Shown here: positions 1 through 6,432 of the stretch, piece after piece
Layout of the letters: every line of letters begins with the position of its first letter
How positions within the stretch are numbered: the first letter of the stretch is position 1
NCBI GenBank assembly: GCA_938084085.1
Contig: CALKDV010000193.1
Location: 1-6,522 of the forward strand
DNA from: an uncultured Nannocystaceae bacterium
GTDB taxonomy: Bacteria; Myxococcota_A; Polyangia; Nannocystales; Nannocystaceae
Direction: 5' to 3'
Length of the DNA stretch: 6,522 nucleotides
Position numbers and translations under genes: made by a program
The notes under the pieces: generated by a model
What the model was told of the DNA's origin: nothing
Seen by the model: only the letters and a program-made list of their open reading frames with translations
Databases searched by the model: none

Positions 1-3000
1 GGATCGTGATCACGCCTTGGGTCGCGCTTCCGCACCGCTTGGGCGGAATGTACTTCTTCTTCTTCTTCTTGCTGTCGTCTTCGTCGTCTTTCCCGGCTTC
101 CCTCTTTTTACGGCGCTTCTCGGCCTCTTCCGCCCGCTTGAGCTTCGCCTCCATGCGCTTTTTCTTCTCGATCTCTTCCGCAGCCGACAACGCACGCTGG
201 CGTTTCACCGACAAGCAGCTGTCGTAGAGGAGATCCTCCTTGCACGAGCGCTTCCAGTCGATGATGGCAATTTCCGCCTCCGCCACGGCTGCGCGATCTT
301 TACCTCCGCGGGTGCCGTAGACCTTCAGATACTCGAGCGCGTGCGCCCGCTGCTCGTCCTCGTTGTCGATGAGCGCGTGCTTGGACCAGAAGATCCGCGC
401 CGCACGATCCACATCTTTTTTCTTGTAGATCGCCTCGTATTTCTGCAGGTTTTCGTCCGCGCGCTCCTCGTTGCCGAGCCCAAGCTGGAACAGGTACGCG
501 TTCTGCAACGCGTCCGCGCTGCGCTTGTCCTTCGGATATTTTTCCGCGAACTGCTCGTAGCGCGTCGCTGCCTGATCGTAGTACGCGATCGCCTGATACG
601 AACCACCAAGGAAGTACAGCGACTCCTTCGCGTGCTTGCTCTCCGGGAACAGCTCAAGAAGGGTCTTTCGAACCTTGATCGAGTTGCCGACCTTGTAGGC
701 GGCGTCGAGACACTCAGCGGAGTTCCACAACAAGGTGTCTGCCTTGGGGTGATCCTCAAAGTCGTTGAACACAGTCAAAAACTGGTCGGCGCACTTGGCG
801 AAACCGTCAGCCTCGCCGCCCTCTTCCCCTTCCACGAACCGCTTGCCAGCGTCTTGATAGGCCATCGCCTTTTTCCAGCCGATGCCCATGAGGAGTGTCG
901 GGACCGCTTCGCGGATTTGCTCGGCCTCCGCGTGTTTCCACACTTGCATGGTCGGGAAGCGGTTGCACCACTCCTCAAGCTCGACGGACGCCGCGAGCGA
1001 CTGCTCGGGGAGGTTGTCCTTGTTGGTCCAGTTAATCGTCAGGAGGTCCAAGAACATCTCGGACGACCAGGCGGCATAGATAGAGCCGTCGAACTTCTCC
1101 AACAGCTCAATCAGCAGCGGACGGGCCGTGTCGAACTTGTTGTGGTTCATCGCGAGCTTGGCCCGGTGATACATGATCTTGGGGAGCTCTTTGTCGTTCG
1201 GGTCTGTTACGTACTTCGTGTACGTGTTGTAGGCCTCGAGCATCCGCGCCTCCGTCTCCGTGTAGTCGGATTGCGGGAACATAGCGTCGGCGTCGACCTT
1301 GGAGTCCTTGGACGCCTTGACACGCTTCTTCTTCTTCTCTTTGTAGATGCAGACGCCCTCAGCGTCGGTTTTGCACGCCTTGGATTGACCGCCGGTCTCG
1401 TCGTACTCCAGCGCGTTCTTCATTGCGAGCATCTGCGCGACCGCAGAGTCCACGGTGTACTTGCCCTTTGGATCGAATTGCAGGGTCTTCACGAACTCGC
1501 CGTGAGCCTTAAAAAAGTAATCGATGCCGCGCTTGCGACCCTCTTTCGTTTTGTCGTTGTAGTTGTTCGTGGCGAGCGCCCACAACAGCTCCGAGTAGTA
1601 GAACTGAAGCTCGTAGGCGTCCTTGTCCTTCGGGAAGACCTTCAAGAACTCCGCGTAGGCCAGCTCGGCGAGCTCGTAGGTGCTGTCGAGCTTTGTCTTC
1701 TCTGCCTCGTCGTGCCAGACGGTGGCCATCTGCTTCATCGTATCGAGCGCGTCATCGCGGCACTTTTTCTTGACGGTCTTTTTGTAATCACCGTCGCGAA
1801 AGGTCTCCCAATACACGCCCAGGTTCTGGGTCTCTTTCCATTGGATCTTTTTGTTGTCCGAGGACAGCGTGTTCACCACGATGCGACCCTGCCAGTCACA
1901 GGTCGCGGGATCTCCCTCATAGATCTCTTGGAGTTGCTTGTAGATATAGGTGGACGGCGTGTACAGACCGTTGCCGAAGTAGCTGTTGGCGAGGATCTCC
2001 ATCATCTTCCTCGCGTCATCCTCGTCGTCACCGGGTCCCGTCCCCCACTTTTGGAAGAACGGCCACGCCTTGCTCGCCGTTCCCGCGAAGGTGTACGCGC
2101 GGACGAGATCCCGTCGCGAATCGCGACGCAGCTGCTTGCCCGCTGCCTCACTGCCGGCGCGTCCTTCGAGCGTGTCTTTGATGGTCTCAATGAAGTAGTT
2201 GAGCGACTTGTCGTACTCGGGGTCAGCGGTGCCGATGGGGTTCAAGTGACACCATCCGAGCTTGTAGTGGGCATACGCGTACACCGGGCTGTCCTTGAAC
2301 TGCAGCACCTTCATGTACAGGCGGACGGCGTTTTGGATCTCTCCCTTGCCGTAGTAGTAATCGGCGAAGGCGAGGTACGCCTGCGAGATGAACGAGCTGT
2401 TCGGATAGTTGTTGATCAAGCGCTTGTAGGCGTCTTGCATCTCGGTCTCGAGGTTGAGTTGCCCGAGCTCGAACGCGTAGTAGTACAGCGCCTCGTCCAT
2501 GCGCTTGTAGTCACTGTTGGCTGCATCCATCACGAGCGCCTTGTAGACGCGGGCCGCGGTCTTGCTGGACTCGCGGGACTTGGCGAGAAGTTGCGCCTGC
2601 TGGTCGCGGACCTTCTTTGCGCCCGCCTCGTCGCCGGCGTCCTCACGCTCGTAGATCTTGTCGTACAGCGCGCCCGACTGAAGGTCGAAGTAGGCTTTCT
2701 TCTCAAGATAGTGATCCGCGAGGCGGAACAGGTAGTCCGCATATTCTGGATCGTCTTTCGGCGTCGACTTAACGAGGCGCTTCAAAAAGTCGATCTGCTT
2801 GTCCGCGATCTCCTGTTCGACGGCCTTGCGCTTCTTCGCGAACTCGTCTCCCGACATCATCTGGACGCCGCGACGGTTCTTTTTTTCCTCGTCTGCTTTC
2901 GCCTTTTTGAACTTGGTGTCCAGCAGCTCAGATTTCGCCTTCGCCTTTTTGGACTCACGGTCGTAGCGAACCGCCGGCTCCACGGCCTGCGCGCTCGACG

Positions 3001-3085
3001 GGACGCCGATGGCGCCAGCCATTACGGCTGCCGTTACAAGTTGAATAACAGTTCGTTTCTGAGGACTAGTTTTTCCCAGCTTCAT
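1..3085 (-). CDS. Large exported TPR-repeat protein, C-terminus cut by the window edge
   Basis: I read 1028 codons on the minus strand from ATG at 3085 to base 1 with no stop, so the 3' end lies outside the window. Residues 1-34 form a Sec signal peptide: basic start (MKLGKTSPQKR), hydrophobic core, and an AQA site before Val35. A Lys/Glu-rich stretch follows to about residue 100. The rest is mostly TPR-like helical pairs, clearest near 110-140, 223-285 (PNSSFISQAYLAFADYYYGK) and 777-870 (ESLYFLGGSYQAIAYYDQAA). Residues about 965-1011 are a very charged probable helix ending in six Lys, followed by YIPPKRCGSATQG, possibly the start of another domain. Solenoids of this kind bind proteins, so a periplasmic scaffold role is inferred; no catalytic motif was seen. 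The start has only a weak ribosome site, but the signal peptide begins exactly there. It lies 88 bases after the other TPR gene, probably in the same operon. A GltD-like gliding or envelope-machine component is possible but unproven. Confidence 0.9.
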   Translation of the reverse strand, partial: MKLGKTSPQKRTVIQLVTAAVMAGAIGVPSSAQAVEPAVRYDRESKKAKAKSELLDTKFKKAKADEEKKNRRGVQMMSGDEFAKKRKAVEQEIADKQIDFLKRLVKSTPKDDPEYADYLFRLADHYLEKKAYFDLQSGALYDKIYEREDAGDEAGAKKVRDQQAQLLAKSRESSKTAARVYKALVMDAANSDYKRMDEALYYYAFELGQLNLETEMQDAYKRLINNYPNSSFISQAYLAFADYYYGKGEIQNAVRLYMKVLQFKDSPVYAYAHYKLGWCHLNPIGTADPEYDKSLNYFIETIKDTLEGRAGSEAAGKQLRRDSRRDLVRAYTFAGTASKAWPFFQKWGTGPGDDEDDARKMMEILANSYFGNGLYTPSTYIYKQLQEIYEGDPATCDWQGRIVVNTLSSDNKKIQWKETQNLGVYWETFRDGDYKKTVKKKCRDDALDTMKQMATVWHDEAEKTKLDSTYELAELAYAEFLKVFPKDKDAYELQFYYSELLWALATNNYNDKTKEGRKRGIDYFFKAHGEFVKTLQFDPKGKYTVDSAVAQMLAMKNALEYDETGGQSKACKTDAEGVCIYKEKKKKRVKASKDSKVDADAMFPQSDYTETEARMLEAYNTYTKYVTDPNDKELPKIMYHRAKLAMNHNKFDTARPLLIELLEKFDGSIYAAWSSEMFLDLLTINWTNKDNLPEQSLAASVELEEWCNRFPTMQVWKHAEAEQIREAVPTLLMGIGWKKAMAYQDAGKRFVEGEEGGEADGFAKCADQFLTVFNDFEDHPKADTLLWNSAECLDAAYKVGNSIKVRKTLLELFPESKHAKESLYFLGGSYQAIAYYDQAATRYEQFAEKYPKDKRSADALQNAYLFQLGLGNEERADENLQKYEAIYKKKDVDRAARIFWSKHALIDNEDEQRAHALEYLKVYGTRGGKDRAAVAEAEIAIIDWKRSCKEDLLYDSCLSVKRQRALSAAEEIEKKKRMEAKLKRAEEAEKRRKKREAGKDDEDDSKKKKKKYIPPKRCGSATQGVITI

Positions 3086-3099
3086 GATTGTCTGCCCAT

Positions 3100-3117
3100 C
3101 GAGACTCACGCGTCTCG
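3100..3117. repeat. Inverted repeat before the downstream TPR gene
   Basis: CGAGAC-N6-GTCTCG forms a perfect 6-bp dyad whose near edge is 14 bases upstream of the ATG at 3085. It could be a small protein-binding site or a leader hairpin affecting ribosome access. No clear promoter was seen in this 88-base gap, so an RNA role or chance is as likely as an operator. Confidence 0.3.
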
Positions 3118-3148
3118 CTTCCGAAAATAGGGTTGTTGATGTGCATGC

Positions 3149-3164
3149 GCGCCCGTGAGGGCGC
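3149..3164 (-). other. Hairpin in the gap between the two TPR genes
   Basis: A perfect 6-bp stem, GCGCCC with GGGCGC, encloses a 4-base loop (TCAC on the minus strand), starting 9 bases after the stop of the upstream gene. No T-run follows on the minus strand, so it does not look like an intrinsic terminator. It may be an intercistronic RNA structure that slows decay or attenuates the downstream gene, or it may be chance in GC-rich DNA. Confidence 0.4.
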
Positions 3165-3173
3165 CAAGCGTCG

Positions 3174-4976
3174 CTACTCTGCGCACTCCGAGGTCACGCG
3201 GTAGTTGTAGTAGCCAAGCTCATCTTGCCAATACTCACCGTTGTAGTTGTAGATTTCGTGCTCGCTGTCGATCTGAGGGCGCTGCAGAGCGCCGACGCCG
3301 CCCTCACCCACAGCCTTAAGCTTGTTCAAGATTTCGTACTCGGTCTTGATCGCTTCGCGCTCAAGTTTTTGGATCTCTTTAATCTGATCCGAGAGCCGCT
3401 TGCGAGCGAGGCTGCCAGTTTTCTCCTTCGCGTCCGAAGACGTGAAGTCGAGCATCTCCGTCACAAACTCGCCGACGCCGCTGTCTTTGAACGCGGAGGA
3501 TTGTTGGGACAACACCCCCTCCTCGAACTCGAGCCGCGCCACGTAGTCATAGTTCTTCTCCAGCGTCTTATCTTGCAGTGACTTGCGCGCGACCTTCTCC
3601 ACGAAGGGATCGAGGGCCGAGTTTCCGTCACGGATCGCCTGGGAGAGTTCGAACAGCTCGAAATCCTCGGGCGCCGCGTCAAGCACAGACTGGAGGTCCG
3701 ACTTGGTGCGGATGTAACGCTCGTTGAACTCATCGATCGCCGCCTTCGCGGGCGTGTACCGGCAGTTGTAGTAGTAGGTCACCGCCTTGAGCACGATGGC
3801 CTCGGGGTACAGGTAGTCGTAGAAGAACGGCGCGTTGAGCGTGTGGATATATCCCAGCGTCCGTTGGTAGTGACGGTTGGCGTCGTCTGGCTCCACCTCG
3901 ACGAGGCGGAACTCTGACCACGCCGCCGCGAACACTCCGTCAAGCCAGTACGGCGATTCCATCGGGATCCGGTCGAAGTATTTGATCGCGGTGTCAAACT
4001 TGCCGACTTGATAGAAGATGTACCCAAGGGACATGTTCGCGAGCTGGTCGAAGCGCTCGTTTTGCTCGATAAAGTCGAGGTCGGCGGTGGACAGGCCGAG
4101 TTTTTTCTTCTTGCGGTCGGACATGCGCGAGGTGGCGTCACGCTTCTTGGCGCCCACGGCGTCTCGCATCTCGATGTTCTTGCGGAGCACGTTCTTGAAC
4201 GCCTCCACGGCCTCGGCGCCGTGGTACTCGCGGGTCTCCGACACACCGTTGAAGAACTGGGCGGGGATGTAGAACTCGCTGTCTTCCCCCACCAGCTTGA
4301 ACAGGGCGATCGCCTGGCCCAGGTCACCGATCTGGTAGTAGTAGCGGCCGAGCAGGTAGTAGAGTTCAGGACGGATCGCGTCGAACTTCTCGGTCTCAAG
4401 CTCCGACGGCGCGTAGGTCCCGATCTTCTCGAGGACGCCCGCGGTCTCCGGGAGCATCCGGCTCAACGACGCGAGCCACGGCAGCGTCAGCTGGTGGTAG
4501 GGGTGGTTGGCGCCGCCAGAGACGATGCCGTCAAAAGAGGCCAGCGCCGCTCCGTACATCCCGAGCTTGAACAGAGCCTTCCCCAACCAGTATTGGGCGC
4601 GCGGAATGTCGCCGGACTTGTCACCGTTGGCGACGTCGAAGAACACGATCGCTGCGTCAGCGTATTTTTCTTGCTCGTCGTAGGCCTTCTCCGCGGCTTT
4701 TTGCTCCGCGGACGCGAGGCCTTCGGGGAGGGCCCCAGCCTTCGCCCCACCTGGAGGAGGTGGCGGGCTCTTGCTCGCGCCCGGTGGTGGCGGTGGGGTC
4801 TTGCTCCGCGAGCCTGGCGGCGGCGGCGGGCTCTTGCTCGCGCCCGGTGGCGGCGGTGGACTCTTCCTCGCGCCCGGTGGCGGTGGCGGCGGTGCGTCCG
4901 CGAGCGCGACGACGGGCGTGGCGGTCATACCGAGACATGCGACGATAGGGAGCAGCTGGAGCGACAGTTTTTTCAT
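3174..4976 (-). CDS. Exported TPR protein with N-terminal proline-rich repeats
   Basis: This is a complete 600-residue gene, ATG at 4976 and TAG at 3176-3174. Residues 1-26 look like a signal peptide cut by signal peptidase I after ALA (VVALA before DAPPP). An IVAC at 11-14 resembles a lipobox but falls very early, so lipidation is only an alternative. Residues 29-81 are five proline blocks of 5-6 residues separated by short Gly/Ser/Lys linkers. TPR-like hairpins follow near 88-122, 117-151, 199-263 and 308-357 (FDQLANMSLGYIFYQVGKFD). A helical region with charged segments fills the middle, and the C-terminus is Tyr/Trp-rich (GEYWQDELGYYNYRVTSEC). The protein is probably periplasmic and acts through protein binding; no enzyme motif is visible. 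It is the first gene of a likely two-gene or longer minus-strand operon. No good Shine-Dalgarno precedes it (TTAAAGTCGC before ATG), but the start is fixed by the signal peptide. A GltE-like TPR protein of myxobacterial envelope machines is a candidate homologue, with low certainty. Confidence 0.93.
   Translation of the reverse strand: MKKLSLQLLPIVACLGMTATPVVALADAPPPPPPGARKSPPPPPGASKSPPPPPGSRSKTPPPPPGASKSPPPPPGGAKAGALPEGLASAEQKAAEKAYDEQEKYADAAIVFFDVANGDKSGDIPRAQYWLGKALFKLGMYGAALASFDGIVSGGANHPYHQLTLPWLASLSRMLPETAGVLEKIGTYAPSELETEKFDAIRPELYYLLGRYYYQIGDLGQAIALFKLVGEDSEFYIPAQFFNGVSETREYHGAEAVEAFKNVLRKNIEMRDAVGAKKRDATSRMSDRKKKKLGLSTADLDFIEQNERFDQLANMSLGYIFYQVGKFDTAIKYFDRIPMESPYWLDGVFAAAWSEFRLVEVEPDDANRHYQRTLGYIHTLNAPFFYDYLYPEAIVLKAVTYYYNCRYTPAKAAIDEFNERYIRTKSDLQSVLDAAPEDFELFELSQAIRDGNSALDPFVEKVARKSLQDKTLEKNYDYVARLEFEEGVLSQQSSAFKDSGVGEFVTEMLDFTSSDAKEKTGSLARKRLSDQIKEIQKLEREAIKTEYEILNKLKAVGEGGVGALQRPQIDSEHEIYNYNGEYWQDELGYYNYRVTSECAE
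4734..4892 (-). repeat. In-gene tandem repeat coding five polyproline blocks
   Basis: Residues 29-81 of the 600-residue TPR protein are coded by imperfect tandem units of about 30-33 bases. The peptide units are PPPPPPGARKS, PPPPPGASKS, PPPPPGSRSKT, PPPPPGASKS and PPPPPGGAKAG. Two units encode an identical decapeptide. Proline codons vary between CCG, CCA and CCC, so the repeat is better conserved as protein than as DNA. It lies directly after the signal peptide, so it would form a stiff, positively charged polyproline II arm between the export site and the TPR solenoid. Slippage could change the unit number between strains. Confidence 0.92.
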
Positions 4977-5031
4977 GCGACTTTAACGGTGGTGAAAAGG
5001 GCTGTACGGGACGATCCTCGAAACCGACGAC

Positions 5032-5043
5032 CGCATCGATGCG
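5032..5043. promoter_or_regulatory. Perfect 12-bp palindrome upstream of the TPR operon
   Basis: CGCATCGATGCG is a perfect palindrome lying 56-67 bases upstream of the ATG at 4976. A perfect 12-bp dyad at this distance fits an operator for a dimeric regulator or a hairpin in the 5' leader. The binding protein is unknown, and chance occurrence in GC-rich DNA remains possible. Confidence 0.35.
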
Positions 5044-5311
5044 ATGGCGAGGGTAACGAAAAGAATCGAACGCGAGGGGAATACATTGAGAAAAAAGTGC
5101 GCAACAGGCTGCGCGAGATCGGCCGGACAGTACCAACGGCGGGCCAGGCGTCGCAAGGGATCAAAAGTCGCGATCTCACTCGTGTCGGGAGGTTCAAGTG
5201 CGGCGCGTCTATGGGACCTAGCATCGGGTTTGTGGCATTTTTCCTTCCGTTGAAGACGCAGGGTCGGCAGCCCCTCTCCGTTGAGATCGCGTCGTTGATG
5301 GGGTTGGGGCC

Positions 5312-5330
5312 CGTTCGAGGCGCTTGAACG
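5312..5330. repeat. Inverted repeat, 8-bp stem with 3-base loop
   Basis: CGTTCGAG-GCG-CTTGAACG pairs over 8 bp with one G-T wobble. It is followed by CGAACG and a CGTACG palindrome, so alternative pairings exist. No T-run follows on either strand. Its function is unknown. Confidence 0.3.
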
Positions 5331-5357
5331 AACGTACGACCGGGCGCGATGACCTAG

Positions 5358-5379
5358 GGCCAAGCCCCGAAATTTGGCC
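5358..5379. promoter_or_regulatory. Inverted repeat GGCCAA-N10-TTGGCC
   Basis: Two perfect 6-bp arms are separated by 10 bases, so the arm centres lie about 16 bp apart, a separation that fits a dimeric DNA-binding protein better than an RNA hairpin. It lies in the middle of the divergent intergenic region, about 280 bases from the lipoprotein start and 380 from the TPR operon start. No regulator can be assigned. Confidence 0.3.
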
Positions 5380-5501
5380 ATTTGACCCATCCTGCGGCCG
5401 TTTTTCGCCAATGCCGCACCCGGACTCGTCGCTGGCCATGATCCGGTCGCGCGCTTTGTGTGGCGCTGGGCACCCTAATTTCACTTTACGAAAGGAGTGC
5501 G

Positions 5502-5511
5502 CTCGCGCGAG
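5502..5511. repeat. 10-bp palindrome, part of a repeated CGCGCGAGGC motif
   Basis: CTCGCGCGAG is a perfect palindrome. Its right part belongs to the 10-base direct repeat CGCGCGAGGC, found at 5504-5513 and again at 5587-5596, an 83-base offset. The second copy lies inside the dyad that overlaps the lipoprotein promoter. The repetition could mark two binding sites for one regulator. Confidence 0.3.
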
Positions 5512-5514
5512 GCA

Positions 5515-5539
5515 TTCGCGGGAATTACGCCCCCGCGAA
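5515..5539. promoter_or_regulatory. Strong inverted repeat just upstream of the -35 box
   Basis: TTCGCGGG-N9-CCCGCGAA is a perfect 8-bp inverted repeat with two further pairs beyond a single mismatch. It ends 14 bases before the candidate -35 box at 5554, a usual position for an activator or an upstream operator. As RNA it would also be a stable hairpin, but it would lie outside a transcript from the 5554-5581 promoter. The regulator is unknown. Confidence 0.45.
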
Positions 5540-5553
5540 GGCGGAGTCTGCGC

Positions 5554-5581
5554 TTGACCCGGGGAACGAGCGGTGTAGCAT
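5554..5581 (+). promoter_or_regulatory. Sigma70-type promoter candidate for the lipoprotein gene
   Basis: TTGACC at 5554-5559 matches five of six bases of the consensus -35. After a 16-bp spacer comes TAGCAT at 5576-5581, four of six for the -10. Transcription would start near 5588, giving a leader of about 70 bases before the ATG at 5659. This is the best promoter-like pair in the intergenic region and faces the only plus-strand gene. Confidence 0.5.
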
Positions 5582-5610
5582 GCACCCGCGCGAGGCCTCC
5601 CCGGGGTGCA
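5581..5610. promoter_or_regulatory. Inverted repeat overlapping the -10 and transcript start
   Basis: TGCACCC-N16-GGGTGCA has perfect 7-bp arms, and the space between holds an 8-bp palindrome, GAGGCCTC (5592-5599). The left arm begins on the last base of the candidate -10 box, so a protein bound here would block the promoter. In RNA it could be a leader hairpin. No T-run follows, so it is not a terminator. Confidence 0.4.
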
Positions 5611-5658
5611 CTGCCCCATGTCGCCTCGCTCCCTCACCGGCAACGCTGGGTTTGAACC

Positions 5659-6303
5659 ATGACTGTACGTCGCTCGAAGTTTCGCTCCCTCACCCTCCGC
5701 TCGGCCCTTTTCTCCGTGGTCACGCTCGGCGCGATCGCCGGCTGCCCCTCGGGTGATGTCGGCGCCCCGTGCAACCATGGAGAGGCGATTCCTCCGCCCA
5801 CCAAGCTTGTCACCTTTCCCGCTGTGTCCTGCGACGATCTGATCTGCGTGTACGGGGAGGACGACTCCGCTCCTGACGGCAGCTGCGCGTCTGATGCCGA
5901 GTGCAACAACGACGGCGGCTCGCGATTCGAGTGTCTCAACAACAAGTGCAGCCTCTCGTTCGACTACTTCCTCGAGCGCTCCATGTGCTCCAAGCGCTGC
6001 AGCAGCAACTCTGACTGCGAAAATACAGGGCTCACGAGCGCGAAGAAGCCACTCGCCGACAAGTCTCGGTGCAACGGGGGCTTCCAATGCGCGGTCGTGC
6101 AAAACCTTGGGCAGTTCTGCTGTCAAAAGCTGTGCGTATGCGAAGACGACATCGCGCCCGACGTGGTCGAGGATCTCGAGAGCGAGTGCGCTCAAAAGTT
6201 CGAGAGCTCGGGTCGCTCCGTGACCTGCGGCTGCCAGTCCGACGATGAGTGTGGAGCGGGCGAGTACTGCGAGCCGAGCCAGAGCGAGTGCTTCCCGCTG
6301 TAG
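5659..6303 (+). CDS. Cysteine-rich lipoprotein of unknown function
   Basis: The gene codes 214 residues, ATG at 5659 and stop at 6301-6303. An in-frame TGA two codons upstream makes this the first possible ATG. Residues 1-28 are a lipoprotein signal: basic RRSKFR start, hydrophobic core, and lipobox IAGC with Cys29 as the lipidated residue. The residue after it is Pro, not Asp, so outer-membrane sorting is likely by the E. coli rule. The mature part has 22 further Cys, an even number that fits 11 disulfides. Repeating acidic Cys patterns appear: CASDAEC with FECLNNKC (76-97), CSKRCSSNSDC (110-120), an adjacent CC pair (154-155), and C-x5-C-x5-C-x6-C at 192-211. Similar Cys-rich lipoproteins are frequent in myxobacteria and mostly uncharacterised. 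No enzyme motif is visible; an extracytoplasmic binding or structural role is a guess. The ribosome site is weak. The gene stands alone, with its own promoter and terminator candidates. Confidence 0.9.
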   Translation: MTVRRSKFRSLTLRSALFSVVTLGAIAGCPSGDVGAPCNHGEAIPPPTKLVTFPAVSCDDLICVYGEDDSAPDGSCASDAECNNDGGSRFECLNNKCSLSFDYFLERSMCSKRCSSNSDCENTGLTSAKKPLADKSRCNGGFQCAVVQNLGQFCCQKLCVCEDDIAPDVVEDLESECAQKFESSGRSVTCGCQSDDECGAGEYCEPSQSECFPL

Positions 6304-6389
6304 CGGTCTGAATGACCGGACGTACGCGGGTCACCATGACGACGCGCCAGCGCCTCGGCCAACCCTCACCGACACAACGTCCTCGCGCG

Positions 6390-6423
6390 ACGCCCGCCCT
6401 CTGCCGGTGGGCGTTCGCATTTT
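6390..6423 (+). terminator. Probable intrinsic terminator after the lipoprotein gene
   Basis: A 9-bp stem (6390-6398 with 6406-6414, ACGCCCGCC pairing GGTGGGCGT with one G-U) has a 7-base loop and is followed by a T-rich stretch including TTTT at 6420-6423. It lies 86 bases past the stop codon. On the minus strand the wobble becomes an A-C mismatch and no T-run follows, so it works best for plus-strand transcripts. The T-tract starts late and is interrupted, which lowers certainty. Confidence 0.5.
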
Positions 6424-6432
6424 CTCTGCCCG

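Larger units (their letters stand above)
4977..5658. other. Divergent intergenic region without a convincing gene
   Basis: These 682 bases separate the minus-strand TPR operon from the plus-strand lipoprotein gene. Open frames here (for example 5324-5557 and 5460-5756 on plus, 4983-5411 on minus) have Arg/Pro/Ser-rich, low-complexity translations and no matching ribosome sites, so I do not call them. No tRNA fold was found on inspecting T-loop-like motifs. The region holds several inverted repeats, at 5032-5043, 5312-5330, 5358-5379, 5502-5511, 5515-5539 and 5581-5610, and one good plus-strand promoter candidate at 5554-5581. I saw no convincing promoter for the TPR operon; the best minus-strand candidate, near 5085-5105, is weak. 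Confidence 0.6.

Noticed and set aside
17..3130. Plus-strand open frame of 1037 codons covering the TPR gene
   Set aside because: Its codons are the exact complements of the minus-strand gene's codons. It stays open because the sense gene avoids TTA, CTA and TCA, which are rare in GC-rich genomes. Its translation is Leu/Val/Arg-rich with no domain, while the minus strand gives a signal peptide and TPRs.
5218..5238. Minus-strand six-residue leader peptide (MPQTRC) after a good GGAAGG ribosome site
   Set aside because: It is too short to judge, lies about 240 bases before the TPR operon, and has no attenuator-like hairpin with T-run after it. Probably chance.
4008..5327. Plus-strand open frame of 439 codons
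   Set aside because: It is in-register antisense to the 600-residue TPR gene, runs into the intergenic region, and codes an Arg/Trp-rich low-complexity stretch opposite the proline repeat.
5190..5330. T-loop-like GTTCAAG and GTTCGAG motifs suggesting a tRNA
   Set aside because: The flanking bases do not form the required 5-bp T stem, and no acceptor or anticodon arm could be drawn.
5376..5405. GGCC...GGCC followed by TTTTT, possible plus-strand terminator
   Set aside because: The stem is only 4 bp with a 16-base loop, and there is no plus-strand gene upstream for it to end.
5491..5497. AAAGGAG, a strong Shine-Dalgarno-like motif on plus
   Set aside because: No ATG, GTG or TTG follows at a usable distance; the only GTG overlaps the motif itself.
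5218..6195. Minus-strand open frame of 325 codons opposite the lipoprotein gene
   Set aside because: It is in-register antisense to the lipoprotein, which has a clear lipobox and patterned cysteines. The reverse translation shows no recognisable domain.
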